Shown in pieces: positions 14,189-20,107 of a stretch of 20,107 nucleotides of DNA. Numbering within the stretch: position 1 is the first letter of the stretch; every line of letters begins with the position of its first letter. The notes beneath the pieces were generated by a model. The model was given only the letters and a program-made list of their open reading frames with translations. It was not told where the DNA came from and searched no databases. This stretch comes from an uncultured Pseudomonadota bacterium (GTDB taxonomy: Bacteria > Pseudomonadota > Gammaproteobacteria > Burkholderiales > Thiobacillaceae). The translations under genes and the position numbers were made by a program. The stretch spans positions 1 to 20,107 of the forward strand of contig CAISDD010000331.1 of the NCBI GenBank assembly GCA_903883985.1, in the 5' to 3' direction.

Positions 14189-15172
14189 GTAGCGTGCGCT
14201 ATCTTCCATTAAGCGAAGTTGCTTTTCCTCCGCATCCTCATGAGATTCCCAAGGGGATTTAGTCAGGCTGTTGCCTGCGGCCAGAGGGTCGTATTTTGGA
14301 CGCCCCATCGGGCGGACACGTAGCGTCCCTTGCATCGCGGCGGCAATACGTTCACGAGCGATTGCAACATAGCGGCCAACGATTTCGGCTCCGGCACCTT
14401 TTCGCCCGTGGCGTACCGCTGAGGCAATTGTGGTTCCAGTTCCAAGAAAAGGATCAAACACCCAATCTCCCGGATTTGTCATGGAGAGCACCAATCGGTC
14501 TGTCAACTCAGTTGGAAACTGGCAGGGATGTTCGGTTTTTTCGACGTGATTGCTTTTGACATTAGGAATATCCCAAACATCTCCTGGATTCTTGCCTAAC
14601 GGATTACAGGAGTATTCCCCGGCTTTAGGGCCTTTGAAATGTTTTTTACCGGGATATTTTTGTGGTACGCGTACCGGGTCTAGATTAAAAACATAATCCT
14701 TACCCGGTCGCGTAAGCCACATGATAGTTTCATATCTCCCGGAAAAGCGCTTAGAGCAATGCAGTCCGTGCTCGAAATGCCAGACGATCCGGTTGCGCAT
14801 AACCAAGCCTGTTTTACGGAAAATTGGATAAAGCACTGCATCCAGCGGAACGATGGCACCATTATCGACATAATTTCCCACCTGCCAGCAAATGCTACCC
14901 CGTTCCGCTAGGACTCGGGCGCATTCATTTATCACTTCAGTTTGCTGTATCAGATAGGCATCCAGATTCAACCGCCGTTCATATTCCTTGCCGATGTTAT
15001 AAGGTGGTGAAGTCACAATAAGCTGCATGCTTTTATCGGGTATATCTCCCAACAATTTCAGGCAACCTCCAGGGAATATTACTGCCCCAGCATCTGCCAA
15101 GAAATGATCAGAGATTAATGTCTCGGTTTTTCCCTCAAACAGATTGCTGGGCTCTGTCATATTCATAATCAT
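14171..15172 (-). CDS. DNA methyltransferase, probable N4-cytosine type, partner of the BstYI-like enzyme
   Basis: This 333-residue methyltransferase has catalytic motif IV TSPPYN at residues 54-59 and S-adenosylmethionine motif I DPFLGTGTT at 240-248. The motif order is that of the beta group, and SPPY rather than DPPY favours N4-cytosine methylation. This fits protection of an RGATCY-like site, as M.BglII is an N4-cytosine enzyme. I chose ATG 15172, which overlaps the pyrB stop as TGATG, rather than TTG 15175; ATG 15166 is also possible. It precedes and overlaps the endonuclease gene, so modification is made before restriction. Composition is AT-richer than its neighbours. Confidence 0.88.
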   Translation of the reverse strand: MIMNMTEPSNLFEGKTETLISDHFLADAGAVIFPGGCLKLLGDIPDKSMQLIVTSPPYNIGKEYERRLNLDAYLIQQTEVINECARVLAERGSICWQVGNYVDNGAIVPLDAVLYPIFRKTGLVMRNRIVWHFEHGLHCSKRFSGRYETIMWLTRPGKDYVFNLDPVRVPQKYPGKKHFKGPKAGEYSCNPLGKNPGDVWDIPNVKSNHVEKTEHPCQFPTELTDRLVLSMTNPGDWVFDPFLGTGTTIASAVRHGRKGAGAEIVGRYVAIARERIAAAMQGTLRVRPMGRPKYDPLAAGNSLTKSPWESHEDAEEKQLRLMEDSARYNHENH

Positions 15173-16122
15173 CAATTCCCCGCCAACAGGCTCATCACCG
15201 CCATCCGCACGGCGATGCCGAAGGTGACCTGAGCCAGGATCACCGATTGCGGACCGTCGGCCACTTCGGAGTCGATTTCCACGCCGCGGTTCATCGGCCC
15301 GGGGTGCATGACGATGGCGTCGGGCTTGGCGTGGCGCAGTTTTTCCACGGTTAGTCCCCAGTGTTTGTAGAACTCGCCGGCGGAAGGCAGGCGCGCACCC
15401 TGCATGCGTTCATTTTGCAGACGCAACATCATCACAACGTCGACGTCCTTGAGTCCTTGCGCTAAGTCGTGGTGGACATGTACGCCCAGGTTGCTGACGT
15501 CGCGCGGCAACAGGGTCTTGGGCGCGATCACTCGGACCTCAGGGCAGCCCAGGGTGGTGAGCGCGTGGATCTGCGAGCGCGCCACGCGCGAGTGCAGGAC
15601 ATCACCGACGATGGCTACCCGCAGGTTGTGGAAGCCGCCCTTGAAGTGGCGGATGGTGAACATGTCCAGTAGACCCTGGGTGGGGTGGGAACAGCGGCCG
15701 TCGCCGGCATTCACGACGTGGATGTGGGGGGCTACGTGGCGGGCGATCAGGTGGGCGGCACCGGCTGCGGCATGGCGCACCACGAACATGTCGGCGTGCA
15801 TGGCCGCAAGGTTGGCCATGGTGTCGAGCAGGGTCTCGCCCTTGCTCTGCGAGGAGGCGCCGACGTTGAGGTTGACCACGTCCGCCGACAGGCGCTTGGC
15901 GGCGATCTCGAAGGTCGTGCGGGTGCGGGTGGAGTTCTCGAAAAAGATGTTGAACACCGCCTTGCCGCGCAGGAGGGGCACCGACTTCACCTCACGCTCG
16001 CCTACCGCGACGAAGGAGGACGCAGTATCCAGGATTTGCGTGAGGATGCGCGCCGGCAGGCCATCCAGGGTCAGCAGGTGTTTGAGCTGGCCGTCGGGCG
16101 TGAGCTGAAGATGGTCTCTCAT
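15172..16122 (-). CDS. pyrB: Aspartate carbamoyltransferase catalytic subunit
   Basis: This 316-residue enzyme condenses carbamoyl phosphate and aspartate to carbamoyl aspartate, the committed step of pyrimidine synthesis. The carbamoyl phosphate loop FENSTRTRTT is at 61-70, the SQSKGE loop at 91-96, HPTQ at 146-149 and HPGPMNRGVE near the C-terminus, all intact. Its start overlaps the pyrR stop by ATGA. The N-terminus has a short extension, as in Pseudomonas-type enzymes that join PyrC'. Normally pyrC' follows directly; here the restriction-modification pair intervenes, coupled through TGATG. Confidence 0.96.
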   Translation of the reverse strand: MRDHLQLTPDGQLKHLLTLDGLPARILTQILDTASSFVAVGEREVKSVPLLRGKAVFNIFFENSTRTRTTFEIAAKRLSADVVNLNVGASSQSKGETLLDTMANLAAMHADMFVVRHAAAGAAHLIARHVAPHIHVVNAGDGRCSHPTQGLLDMFTIRHFKGGFHNLRVAIVGDVLHSRVARSQIHALTTLGCPEVRVIAPKTLLPRDVSNLGVHVHHDLAQGLKDVDVVMMLRLQNERMQGARLPSAGEFYKHWGLTVEKLRHAKPDAIVMHPGPMNRGVEIDSEVADGPQSVILAQVTFGIAVRMAVMSLLAGN

Positions 16123-16619
16123 GGGCGTTTCTCAAGCGTGAAACCCAGCTTGCCGTCCTCGCCGCGGGTGAGGGCGATGTTCTCGTGTTCCGCCAATTCC
16201 ATTTGAGCGCCGACGAAGTCCGGGCAGATCGGCATCTCGCGACCGCCGCGGTCGAGCAGTACCGCCAGAGCGATCGACGCCGGACGGCCATAGTCGAACA
16301 ACACGTTCATGGCCGCGCGTATGGTGCGGCCGGTGTGGAGCACGTCGTCGACCAGCAGGACGCGGCGTCCCTCCATGTCGAAGGGGATGCCCGAGGGTTT
16401 CACCTGCGAATGCAGGCCGATGCGGGAAAAATCGTCGCGGTAGAAGGAGATGTCCAGCACGCCTCGGGGCAGATCGCGCCCCAGGCGGGCGAGCAGAGCG
16501 TCCATCACCCAGACTCCGCCGGTGTGGATGCCGATCAGGGCGAGGTCGGGGCCCAGTGTGGGGGCGATGCGGTCAGCCAGGCGGGCGATGAGTTGTTCAG
16601 GGGAGGGCAGTTGTTGCAT
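16119..16619 (-). CDS. pyrR: PyrR, pyrimidine operon regulator / uracil phosphoribosyltransferase-like
   Basis: This 166-residue protein carries the phosphoribosyl-pyrophosphate binding motif VLLVDDVLHTGRTI at 87-100 and the PyrR hallmark SFYRDD at 58-63. PyrR proteins sense uridine nucleotides and regulate pyr genes, and many retain uracil phosphoribosyltransferase activity. I chose ATG 16619 over a TTG at 16634. The start overlaps ruvX by 23 bp. I found no clear PyrR attenuator hairpin in front of pyrB, where genes overlap. Confidence 0.93.
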   Translation of the reverse strand: MQQLPSPEQLIARLADRIAPTLGPDLALIGIHTGGVWVMDALLARLGRDLPRGVLDISFYRDDFSRIGLHSQVKPSGIPFDMEGRRVLLVDDVLHTGRTIRAAMNVLFDYGRPASIALAVLLDRGGREMPICPDFVGAQMELAEHENIALTRGEDGKLGFTLEKRP

Positions 16620-17040
16620 GGTTGTTGAGGGCAAGGTCGAAGTGGTCCTGCAGGATTTGTTGAGCGGCGACGCTGTCCTCTACCCGACGGCGCCCGGCGG
16701 CGTTGAGGCCGATCTCGCGCAGACGGGCGTCGGCTTCCACCGAGGTGAGACGTTCGTCGACCAGGGTGACGGGTAGGTGGAAGCGGCCGTGGAGTTGTTG
16801 TGCGAAACGGCGCGCGCGCCGCGTCAGGTCGTGCTCCTCGCCATCCAGAGACAGCGGCAGTCCGGCTACTAGCTGGCACGGTCGCCATTCCCCGATGAGA
16901 GCCTGGATGCGGGCGAAGCGGAAATCGTTGGCCTCGCTGCGGATGACTTCCAGGGGATGCGCCATCCGGGTTTCCCAATCGCCGACCGCGATACCGATCT
17001 TTTTGGTGCCAAAGTCGAAGGCCAGGATGGTGCCGTTCAT
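16597..17040 (-). CDS. ruvX: RuvX/YqgF, Holliday junction resolvase-like RNase H-fold protein
   Basis: This 147-residue protein has the RNase H-fold signature FDFGTKKIG (8-16), the GLPLSLDG segment (60-67), DERLTS (95-100) and EDSVAA (121-126), giving Asp9, Glu96 and Asp122 as likely acidic catalytic residues. The family is implicated in pre-16S rRNA 5' processing and called a putative Holliday junction resolvase. The length is normal. It overlaps yqgE by ATGA and sits in the conserved yqgE-ruvX-pyrR order. Confidence 0.95.
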   Translation of the reverse strand: MNGTILAFDFGTKKIGIAVGDWETRMAHPLEVIRSEANDFRFARIQALIGEWRPCQLVAGLPLSLDGEEHDLTRRARRFAQQLHGRFHLPVTLVDERLTSVEADARLREIGLNAAGRRRVEDSVAAQQILQDHFDLALNNHATTALP

Positions 17041-17597
17041 GCGTGCCCGGCTTCGTCGGAAAGCATGGACAGGTTGATGCCCAGGAGCTGCATGGCGGCG
17101 TTCAGGCGCGCAGCGGGAGGATAGCCGAAAATCACATCAGGGTCGGCGGCTACGGTCAGCCAGGCGTTTTGCTTGATTTCGTCTTCCAGTTGGCCCGGCG
17201 CCCAGCCGGCATACCCCAGGGTCACCAGGATTTCGGCGGGGCCGTCGCGGCGGGCGGTGGCTTCAAGGATGTCCTTGGAGGTGGTGAGTCCCACACGGTT
17301 GTTGACCGACAAGGTAGAGCCCCAGGTGCCAACCGGCCGGTGCAGCACGAAACCGCGTTCGATCTGGACCGGACCCCCGTAGTAAACCGGCAACTGCTTC
17401 AGGTGCTCGTCCTGGAGTTCGAGTCCGATCTGGCTGAACAGACTCTCCAGGTTGAGTTCGATGGGGCGATTCACTACAACGCCCAGAGCTCCCTGCTCGC
17501 CGTGATCGCAGATGTAGGTCAGCGTGCCCGCGAAATTGGGGTCCTTCATCTTGCGCATGGCGATCAGGAAATGGTCGGTGAAATTGGAGTTGTCCAT
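17037..17597 (-). CDS. yqgE: YqgE/AlgH family protein
   Basis: This 186-residue protein starts MDNSNFTDHFLIAMRKMKDP and holds the family segments LTYICDHGEQGALGVVVNRP and VYYGGPVQIERGFVLH. The family is conserved in proteobacteria, usually next to ruvX. AlgH was linked to alginate regulation in Pseudomonas, but its molecular function remains unclear. The frame stays open to 17849, but that extension runs through the MITE-like repeat and is rejected. A possible -10 TACAAT (17626-17621) lies 24 bp before the start, making this the likely first gene of the operon. Confidence 0.95.
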   Translation of the reverse strand: MDNSNFTDHFLIAMRKMKDPNFAGTLTYICDHGEQGALGVVVNRPIELNLESLFSQIGLELQDEHLKQLPVYYGGPVQIERGFVLHRPVGTWGSTLSVNNRVGLTTSKDILEATARRDGPAEILVTLGYAGWAPGQLEDEIKQNAWLTVAADPDVIFGYPPAARLNAAMQLLGINLSMLSDEAGHA

Positions 17598-17714
17598 TGG
17601 GGCGTCCGGTTGATGAGTGGATTGTAACCCTGCCCGAGGAAGGTCGAGGCGTCCGCCAGAGCAACGGCCGCAGCGGCCGCAAAACGCGAACCGGTTTGCC
17701 GATTTGCGGAGCAT

Positions 17715-17870
17715 GTAAGTAATGTCGCGTAACTTGCCTTCATTAAGCTGCCGGCGCAGGCCCTCATCCCCGGCCCTTCCCCCGGAGGGGGAAGGGGGTG
17801 GAACCCTTTTCGGGAGAGGGCAGGGTGAGGGAGCCCGGTGGTAAGCCAAATTGGTTTCGACAGCTTACTT
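17715..17870. mobile_element. MITE-like repeat, copy B
   Basis: This roughly 156-bp element matches 11324-11469 in the same orientation. Its outer ends are imperfect inverted repeats: AAGTAATGTCG on the left and, read inward on the minus strand, AAGTAAGCTGTCG on the right. The centre is about 20 bp longer than copy A, containing GGAACCCTTTTC. It has no transposase, so it would be a non-autonomous, trans-mobilised or palindromic repeat. Confidence 0.65.
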
Positions 17871-18029
17871 AGGCGTTGACCTTGGTGAATTCTTTCCGGT
17901 TGTTGGTGAGCAGTCATCCTTGCTGCACCCTGCCCTGGCGCATCGGCTACCCGCCCCGATCGTCGCCCATCCCCTGTGAGGCTGGAAATGCGGGCGCTGT
18001 TCGAGGGGCGCCGAAGGGTAACCGGAATG

Positions 18030-18055
18030 AAAAACGCCCCGAATGAATCGGGGCG
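18030..18055 (-). terminator. Strong rho-independent terminator
   Basis: On the minus strand CGCCCCGA (18055-18048) pairs with TCGGGGCG (18042-18035) around a five-base loop, followed immediately by TTTTT (18034-18030). It is the best terminator in the window. It lies 192 bp beyond the Crp/Fnr stop, which suggests that it ends a separate short transcript or a long 3' region. Confidence 0.85.
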
Positions 18056-18169
18056 CCTGGAACCAGGTCTCCTCCATGCAGATACCGGATTGCAGCGAAA
18101 CAAGAGTGACCCGTGAGTCAGTCCATCTCCGTGGTGTGGCGTTCTCCCACCACTTATCCACGACAGATC
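18030..18169 (-). ncRNA. Candidate small RNA of about 140 nt
   Basis: A promoter-like element (18203-18176) and a strong terminator (18055-18030) bound a short region with no convincing reading frame. Near the 5' end CGTGG (18162-18158) pairs with CCACG (18134-18130), enclosing an inner GTGG/CCAC pair (18153-18150 with 18139-18136). Near the 3' end CCTGG-TT-CCAGG (18067-18056) abuts the terminator. I do not recognise an Rfam family and it does not look like 6S RNA. An FNR-like palindrome lies about 58 bases upstream of the predicted start. It could instead be the 3' untranslated region of the Crp/Fnr transcript. Confidence 0.45.
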
Positions 18170-18175
18170 AAGCAG

Positions 18176-18203
18176 ACTATACCGGTCTATTGACCGGACT
18201 GAA
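18176..18203 (-). promoter_or_regulatory. Promoter of the candidate sRNA, spacer filled by a palindrome
   Basis: On the minus strand TTCAGT (18203-18198) and TATAGT (18181-18176, five of six consensus bases) are separated by 16 bp. The whole spacer is the inverted repeat CCGGTC-AATA-GACCGG (18197-18182). A palindrome exactly between -35 and -10 is a typical operator position for a repressor or a promoter-distorting activator. The regulator is unknown. Confidence 0.45.
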
Positions 18204-18219
18204 TTACCCTGAGGTTTAA

Positions 18220-18233
18220 TTGACGTCAGTCAA
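18220..18233. promoter_or_regulatory. FNR-like palindrome TTGAC-N4-GTCAA
   Basis: TTGACGTCAGTCAA has perfect 5-bp arms with the 4-bp spacing of FNR-family sites, differing from TTGAT-N4-ATCAA only at the inner arm base on each side. It lies 13 bases beyond the Crp/Fnr stop codon and is centred about 58 bases upstream of the predicted sRNA start, close to the class I activator position. Confidence 0.45.
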
Positions 18234-18246
18234 ACTTACGAGCGCA

Positions 18247-18960
18247 TCAATCCCTGCAATCCTTCATCGTCGTGATCTGTGCCAGCCTGGGCGCATCCTC
18301 GACACGAATCTGGCCGGCATTCACCTGGATCAGCCCTTGTTTGTCGAGAAACCCGAGTACGCGCGACAAGGTTTCCTGAGTCAGTCCCAGTTTGGCGGCG
18401 ACATCCTGTTTGCGGGCAGGCAACTGGAAGGTGAAGCTGATGTCTTCCGGCGTGGGACGGTGTAGCAGGAGATAGCTGGCCACCCTCTGCACGCTGGATC
18501 GCTGGGCGCAGATTTCAGCGTCGCGCAGGCTCTCCATGAGGCGCCGTGACACCAGTTCCAGCGCCTGCCGCGTGAGCGAGATATCCGTGGCCAGCTCGCG
18601 GCGGAAGACCATCGCATCGATGGCCAGGAGGTGGCTGTCCTTGCCGGCGACGGCGTTGAACGGACAGACCTCGTCGAGAACCAGACAGGCTTCGCCCAGA
18701 CTTTCCCCAGGCCCTACCAGGGAAACCACGCGCTCCATGTTGTTCGGCAGCGGGAGGAATACCCGGATCAGTCCGCTCACCACCACATACAGGAATTCGA
18801 GGCGCTCATTCTTCCGCGCCATCGCGCCATGTTTGGGCAAGGTGATGATCTTGGACCCGGCCGCCAGGCGTTCCAGGGCCGCGTCGGGCCATGACTGGAA
18901 ATAGCTCAGCCGGCGCAGGGTTTCGGATATGCGCGCTGTGGAGATCGGCAATCTGTTCAT
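18247..18960 (-). CDS. Crp/Fnr-family transcriptional regulator without Fe-S cysteines
   Basis: This 237-residue regulator has a cyclic-nucleotide-binding-like sensor domain (about 15-125), a dimer helix (about 128-155) and a winged helix-turn-helix (about 165-235). The recognition helix TQETLSRVLG includes ETLSR at 196-200, the E-x-x-S-R pattern that reads TTGAT half-sites in FNR. It lacks the N-terminal cysteine cluster of Fnr; its cysteines (92, 99, 151, 235) do not fit a 4Fe-4S site. It may sense heme/NO like DNR, or another ligand. It follows rlmL by 69 bp on the same strand. A role at the 712-725 and 18220-18233 sites is inferred. Confidence 0.85.
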   Translation of the reverse strand: MNRLPISTARISETLRRLSYFQSWPDAALERLAAGSKIITLPKHGAMARKNERLEFLYVVVSGLIRVFLPLPNNMERVVSLVGPGESLGEACLVLDEVCPFNAVAGKDSHLLAIDAMVFRRELATDISLTRQALELVSRRLMESLRDAEICAQRSSVQRVASYLLLHRPTPEDISFTFQLPARKQDVAAKLGLTQETLSRVLGFLDKQGLIQVNAGQIRVEDAPRLAQITTMKDCRD

Positions 18961-18982
18961 GGACGAGAAACTCGGGATTCAC

Positions 18983-19020
18983 GGGGGGGGCGCATCATGC
19001 GCCACGATGCGGCGGGGGGG
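18983..19020. repeat. G8 and G7 homopolymers flanking a palindrome upstream of the Crp/Fnr gene
   Basis: Runs of eight G (18983-18990) and seven G (19014-19020) lie in the 69-bp gap between rlmL and the regulator gene. Between them is GCGCAT-C-ATGCGC (18991-19004 region). On the coding strand these are C tracts upstream of the start codon, where slippage could alter leader folding or promoter spacing. Confidence 0.6.
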
Positions 19021-19029
19021 AACCGTGGG

Positions 19030-20107
19030 TTAACGATTGCTGCCGGCCACCAGTTGATATTCGAACAGACGGCACTCCAGCGGGCCGTTGAACAGGGGCG
19101 TGCGGCGGCTGGCCTTGAGGCCGATGGCGCGCGCGAACTCGGGGTCGCCAGAAATGAAGCACGCCGTCCAGCCGGGAAAATGCTGCTTCAGGTTGTCGCC
19201 GATCGCATGGTAGAAAGCGACCAGATCGTCCTCGCTACCCAGGCGCACGCCGTAGGGCGGGTTGCTGACGATGAAACCGGTTTCGGTGGGTGGGTCAACG
19301 TTGAGGAAATCGGCTTCCATCAGGCGTACGCAGTCGAAGACGCCGGCGGCTTTCAGGTTGAGTCCGGCGGCGCGGATCATCAGCGGGTCGCTGTCGGAGC
19401 CGAAGATGGGCAGTGGGTGCGGTTCCAGCGCCACCGCCTGGGCGTTCTTGCGCAGGCGTTGCCATTCGATCATGTCGAAGCTGGCCAGATTCTCGAAGGC
19501 GAAGTGGCGCTTCAGTCCGGGGGCCACGTTCAGCGCCATCAAGGCCGCCTCCAGCAGGATGGTGCCGCCGCCCATCATAGGGTCGTAGAGCGGCATTTCG
19601 GGGGTCCAGCCGGCCAGTTTCAGCAGGCCGGCGGCCAGGTTCTCGTTGAGGGGGGCGGCCGCCGCCTCCACCCGGTAGCCGCGCCGGTTCAGGGGCGCGC
19701 CGGAGAGGTCCAGGTAGAGGGTGTAGCGCTCTTCGGAGAGGAACAGGGTGATGGGCACCTGGGGATCCCGCGTCTCCACGCTGGGTCGCTCGCCGACGGC
19801 GGCGCGGAAGCGGTCGCACACCGCGTCCTTGATGCGCAGGGTGACGAAGTTGAGGCTCTTCAGCGGGCTGGATTTGCCCACGGTGGTGACGGCGATGCTC
19901 TTCGAGACGTCGAACAGGCCCGGCCAGTGGATGGCCATGGCGGCTTCGTAGAGATCGTCCTCGGTGCGGTAATGGCCTTCACCCACCTGCCAGAGCACGC
20001 GGATGCCCAGGCGGCTCCACAGGTTCACCTTCCAGGCCAGGGTGATGTCGCCCAGGACGGTGACGCCGCCGCGGGCCGGCATCTGGTCGCCGGCGCCGAT
20101 CTCCGCA
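19030..20107 (-). CDS. rlmL: RlmL-type 23S rRNA guanine-N2 methyltransferase, 5' end beyond window
   Basis: The frame is open at the right edge and reads inward AEIGAGDQMPARGGVTVLGD, so the true start lies beyond 20107; perhaps a few dozen residues are missing. A THUMP-type RNA-binding region comes first (to about 19640), then a class I methyltransferase domain with DPMMGGGT (near 19561-19584) for S-adenosylmethionine and SNPPYG (near 19252-19269) as catalytic motif. In E. coli RlmL methylates G2445 of 23S rRNA and is fused to RlmK. Here the protein ends after the RlmL part (LVAGSNR), so it is the stand-alone form. Confidence 0.9.
   Translation of the reverse strand, partial: AEIGAGDQMPARGGVTVLGDITLAWKVNLWSRLGIRVLWQVGEGHYRTEDDLYEAAMAIHWPGLFDVSKSIAVTTVGKSSPLKSLNFVTLRIKDAVCDRFRAAVGERPSVETRDPQVPITLFLSEERYTLYLDLSGAPLNRRGYRVEAAAAPLNENLAAGLLKLAGWTPEMPLYDPMMGGGTILLEAALMALNVAPGLKRHFAFENLASFDMIEWQRLRKNAQAVALEPHPLPIFGSDSDPLMIRAAGLNLKAAGVFDCVRLMEADFLNVDPPTETGFIVSNPPYGVRLGSEDDLVAFYHAIGDNLKQHFPGWTACFISGDPEFARAIGLKASRRTPLFNGPLECRLFEYQLVAGSNR

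Larger units (their letters stand above)
17598..18246. other. Gene-free region between yqgE and the Crp/Fnr gene
   Basis: This 649-bp stretch holds a probable yqgE promoter (-10 TACAAT on the minus strand, 17626-17621, weak -35), MITE-like copy B (17715-17870), about 150 bp without recognisable features (17871-18029), and a candidate minus-strand sRNA unit (terminator 18030-18055, transcript to about 18169, promoter 18176-18203, FNR-like palindrome 18220-18233). Open frames here are judged to be chance. Confidence 0.6.

Noticed and set aside
17598..17849. N-terminal extension of YqgE
   Set aside because: It runs through the MITE-like repeat; the family start MDNSNFTDHFLIAM is at 17597.
17564..18161. 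Minus-strand open frames covering the candidate sRNA and repeat
   Set aside because: They cross a strong terminator and a dispersed repeat and show no domain.
18030..18169. 6S RNA
   Set aside because: The 5' and 3' ends do not pair into the long closing stem and no central bulge is apparent.

Overview
The window looks like a chromosomal segment of a GC-rich betaproteobacterium, possibly near the Rhodocyclales. This is inferred from the yqgE-ruvX-pyrR-pyrB-pyrC' operon layout, an MtrCAB-type porin-cytochrome cluster typical of environmental Betaproteobacteria, stand-alone rlmL and many dispersed palindromic repeats. No rRNA, tRNA or CRISPR array was seen.

Positions 1-902 are a repeat-rich accessory edge. 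They hold the start of a REP-associated tyrosine transposase (minus strand), its probable REP hairpins, a VapB/MazE-like antitoxin gene whose 3' part is replaced by those hairpins, four 31-bp tandem copies of a Pseudomonas-like REP, and a probable promoter region with a perfect FNR-type box (712-725) and a C8 tract.

Positions 903-12144 (plus strand) form an extracellular electron transfer locus. In order it encodes an OmcA/MtrC-type decaheme lipoprotein with a collagen-like Gly-X-Y stalk, a secreted ComEA-like helix-hairpin-helix protein, a second OmcA/MtrC-type decaheme lipoprotein, an EpsD-like peptidyl-prolyl isomerase lipoprotein, an MtrA/MtoA/DmsE-type periplasmic cytochrome, an MtrB/PioB-type outer-membrane barrel and a diheme c4-like cytochrome. 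Together they could carry electrons from the periplasm (diheme cytochrome, MtrA) through the MtrAB conduit to two cell-surface decahemes, or in the reverse direction. The first heme site of the MtrA homologue is CVGCN instead of CXXCH. Hairpins lie in several of the gaps, and a MITE-like repeat separates the barrel gene from the last cytochrome.

Positions 12293-17597 (minus strand) are the yqgE-ruvX-pyrR-pyrB-pyrC' operon. A BstYI/BglII-like restriction endonuclease and its methyltransferase sit exactly between pyrB and pyrC', with overlapping stop and start codons at every junction. PyrC' lacks the dihydroorotase metal ligands and is probably the non-catalytic partner of aspartate carbamoyltransferase.

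Positions 17598-20107 hold a second copy of the MITE-like repeat, a candidate small RNA gene with promoter, FNR-like palindrome and strong terminator, a Crp/Fnr-family regulator without the Fnr iron-sulfur cysteines, and the 3' part of rlmL, which runs off the right edge. The regulator's recognition helix (ETLSR) fits TTGAT-type sites, so it is a candidate, unproven, controller of both the sRNA and the electron transfer locus.
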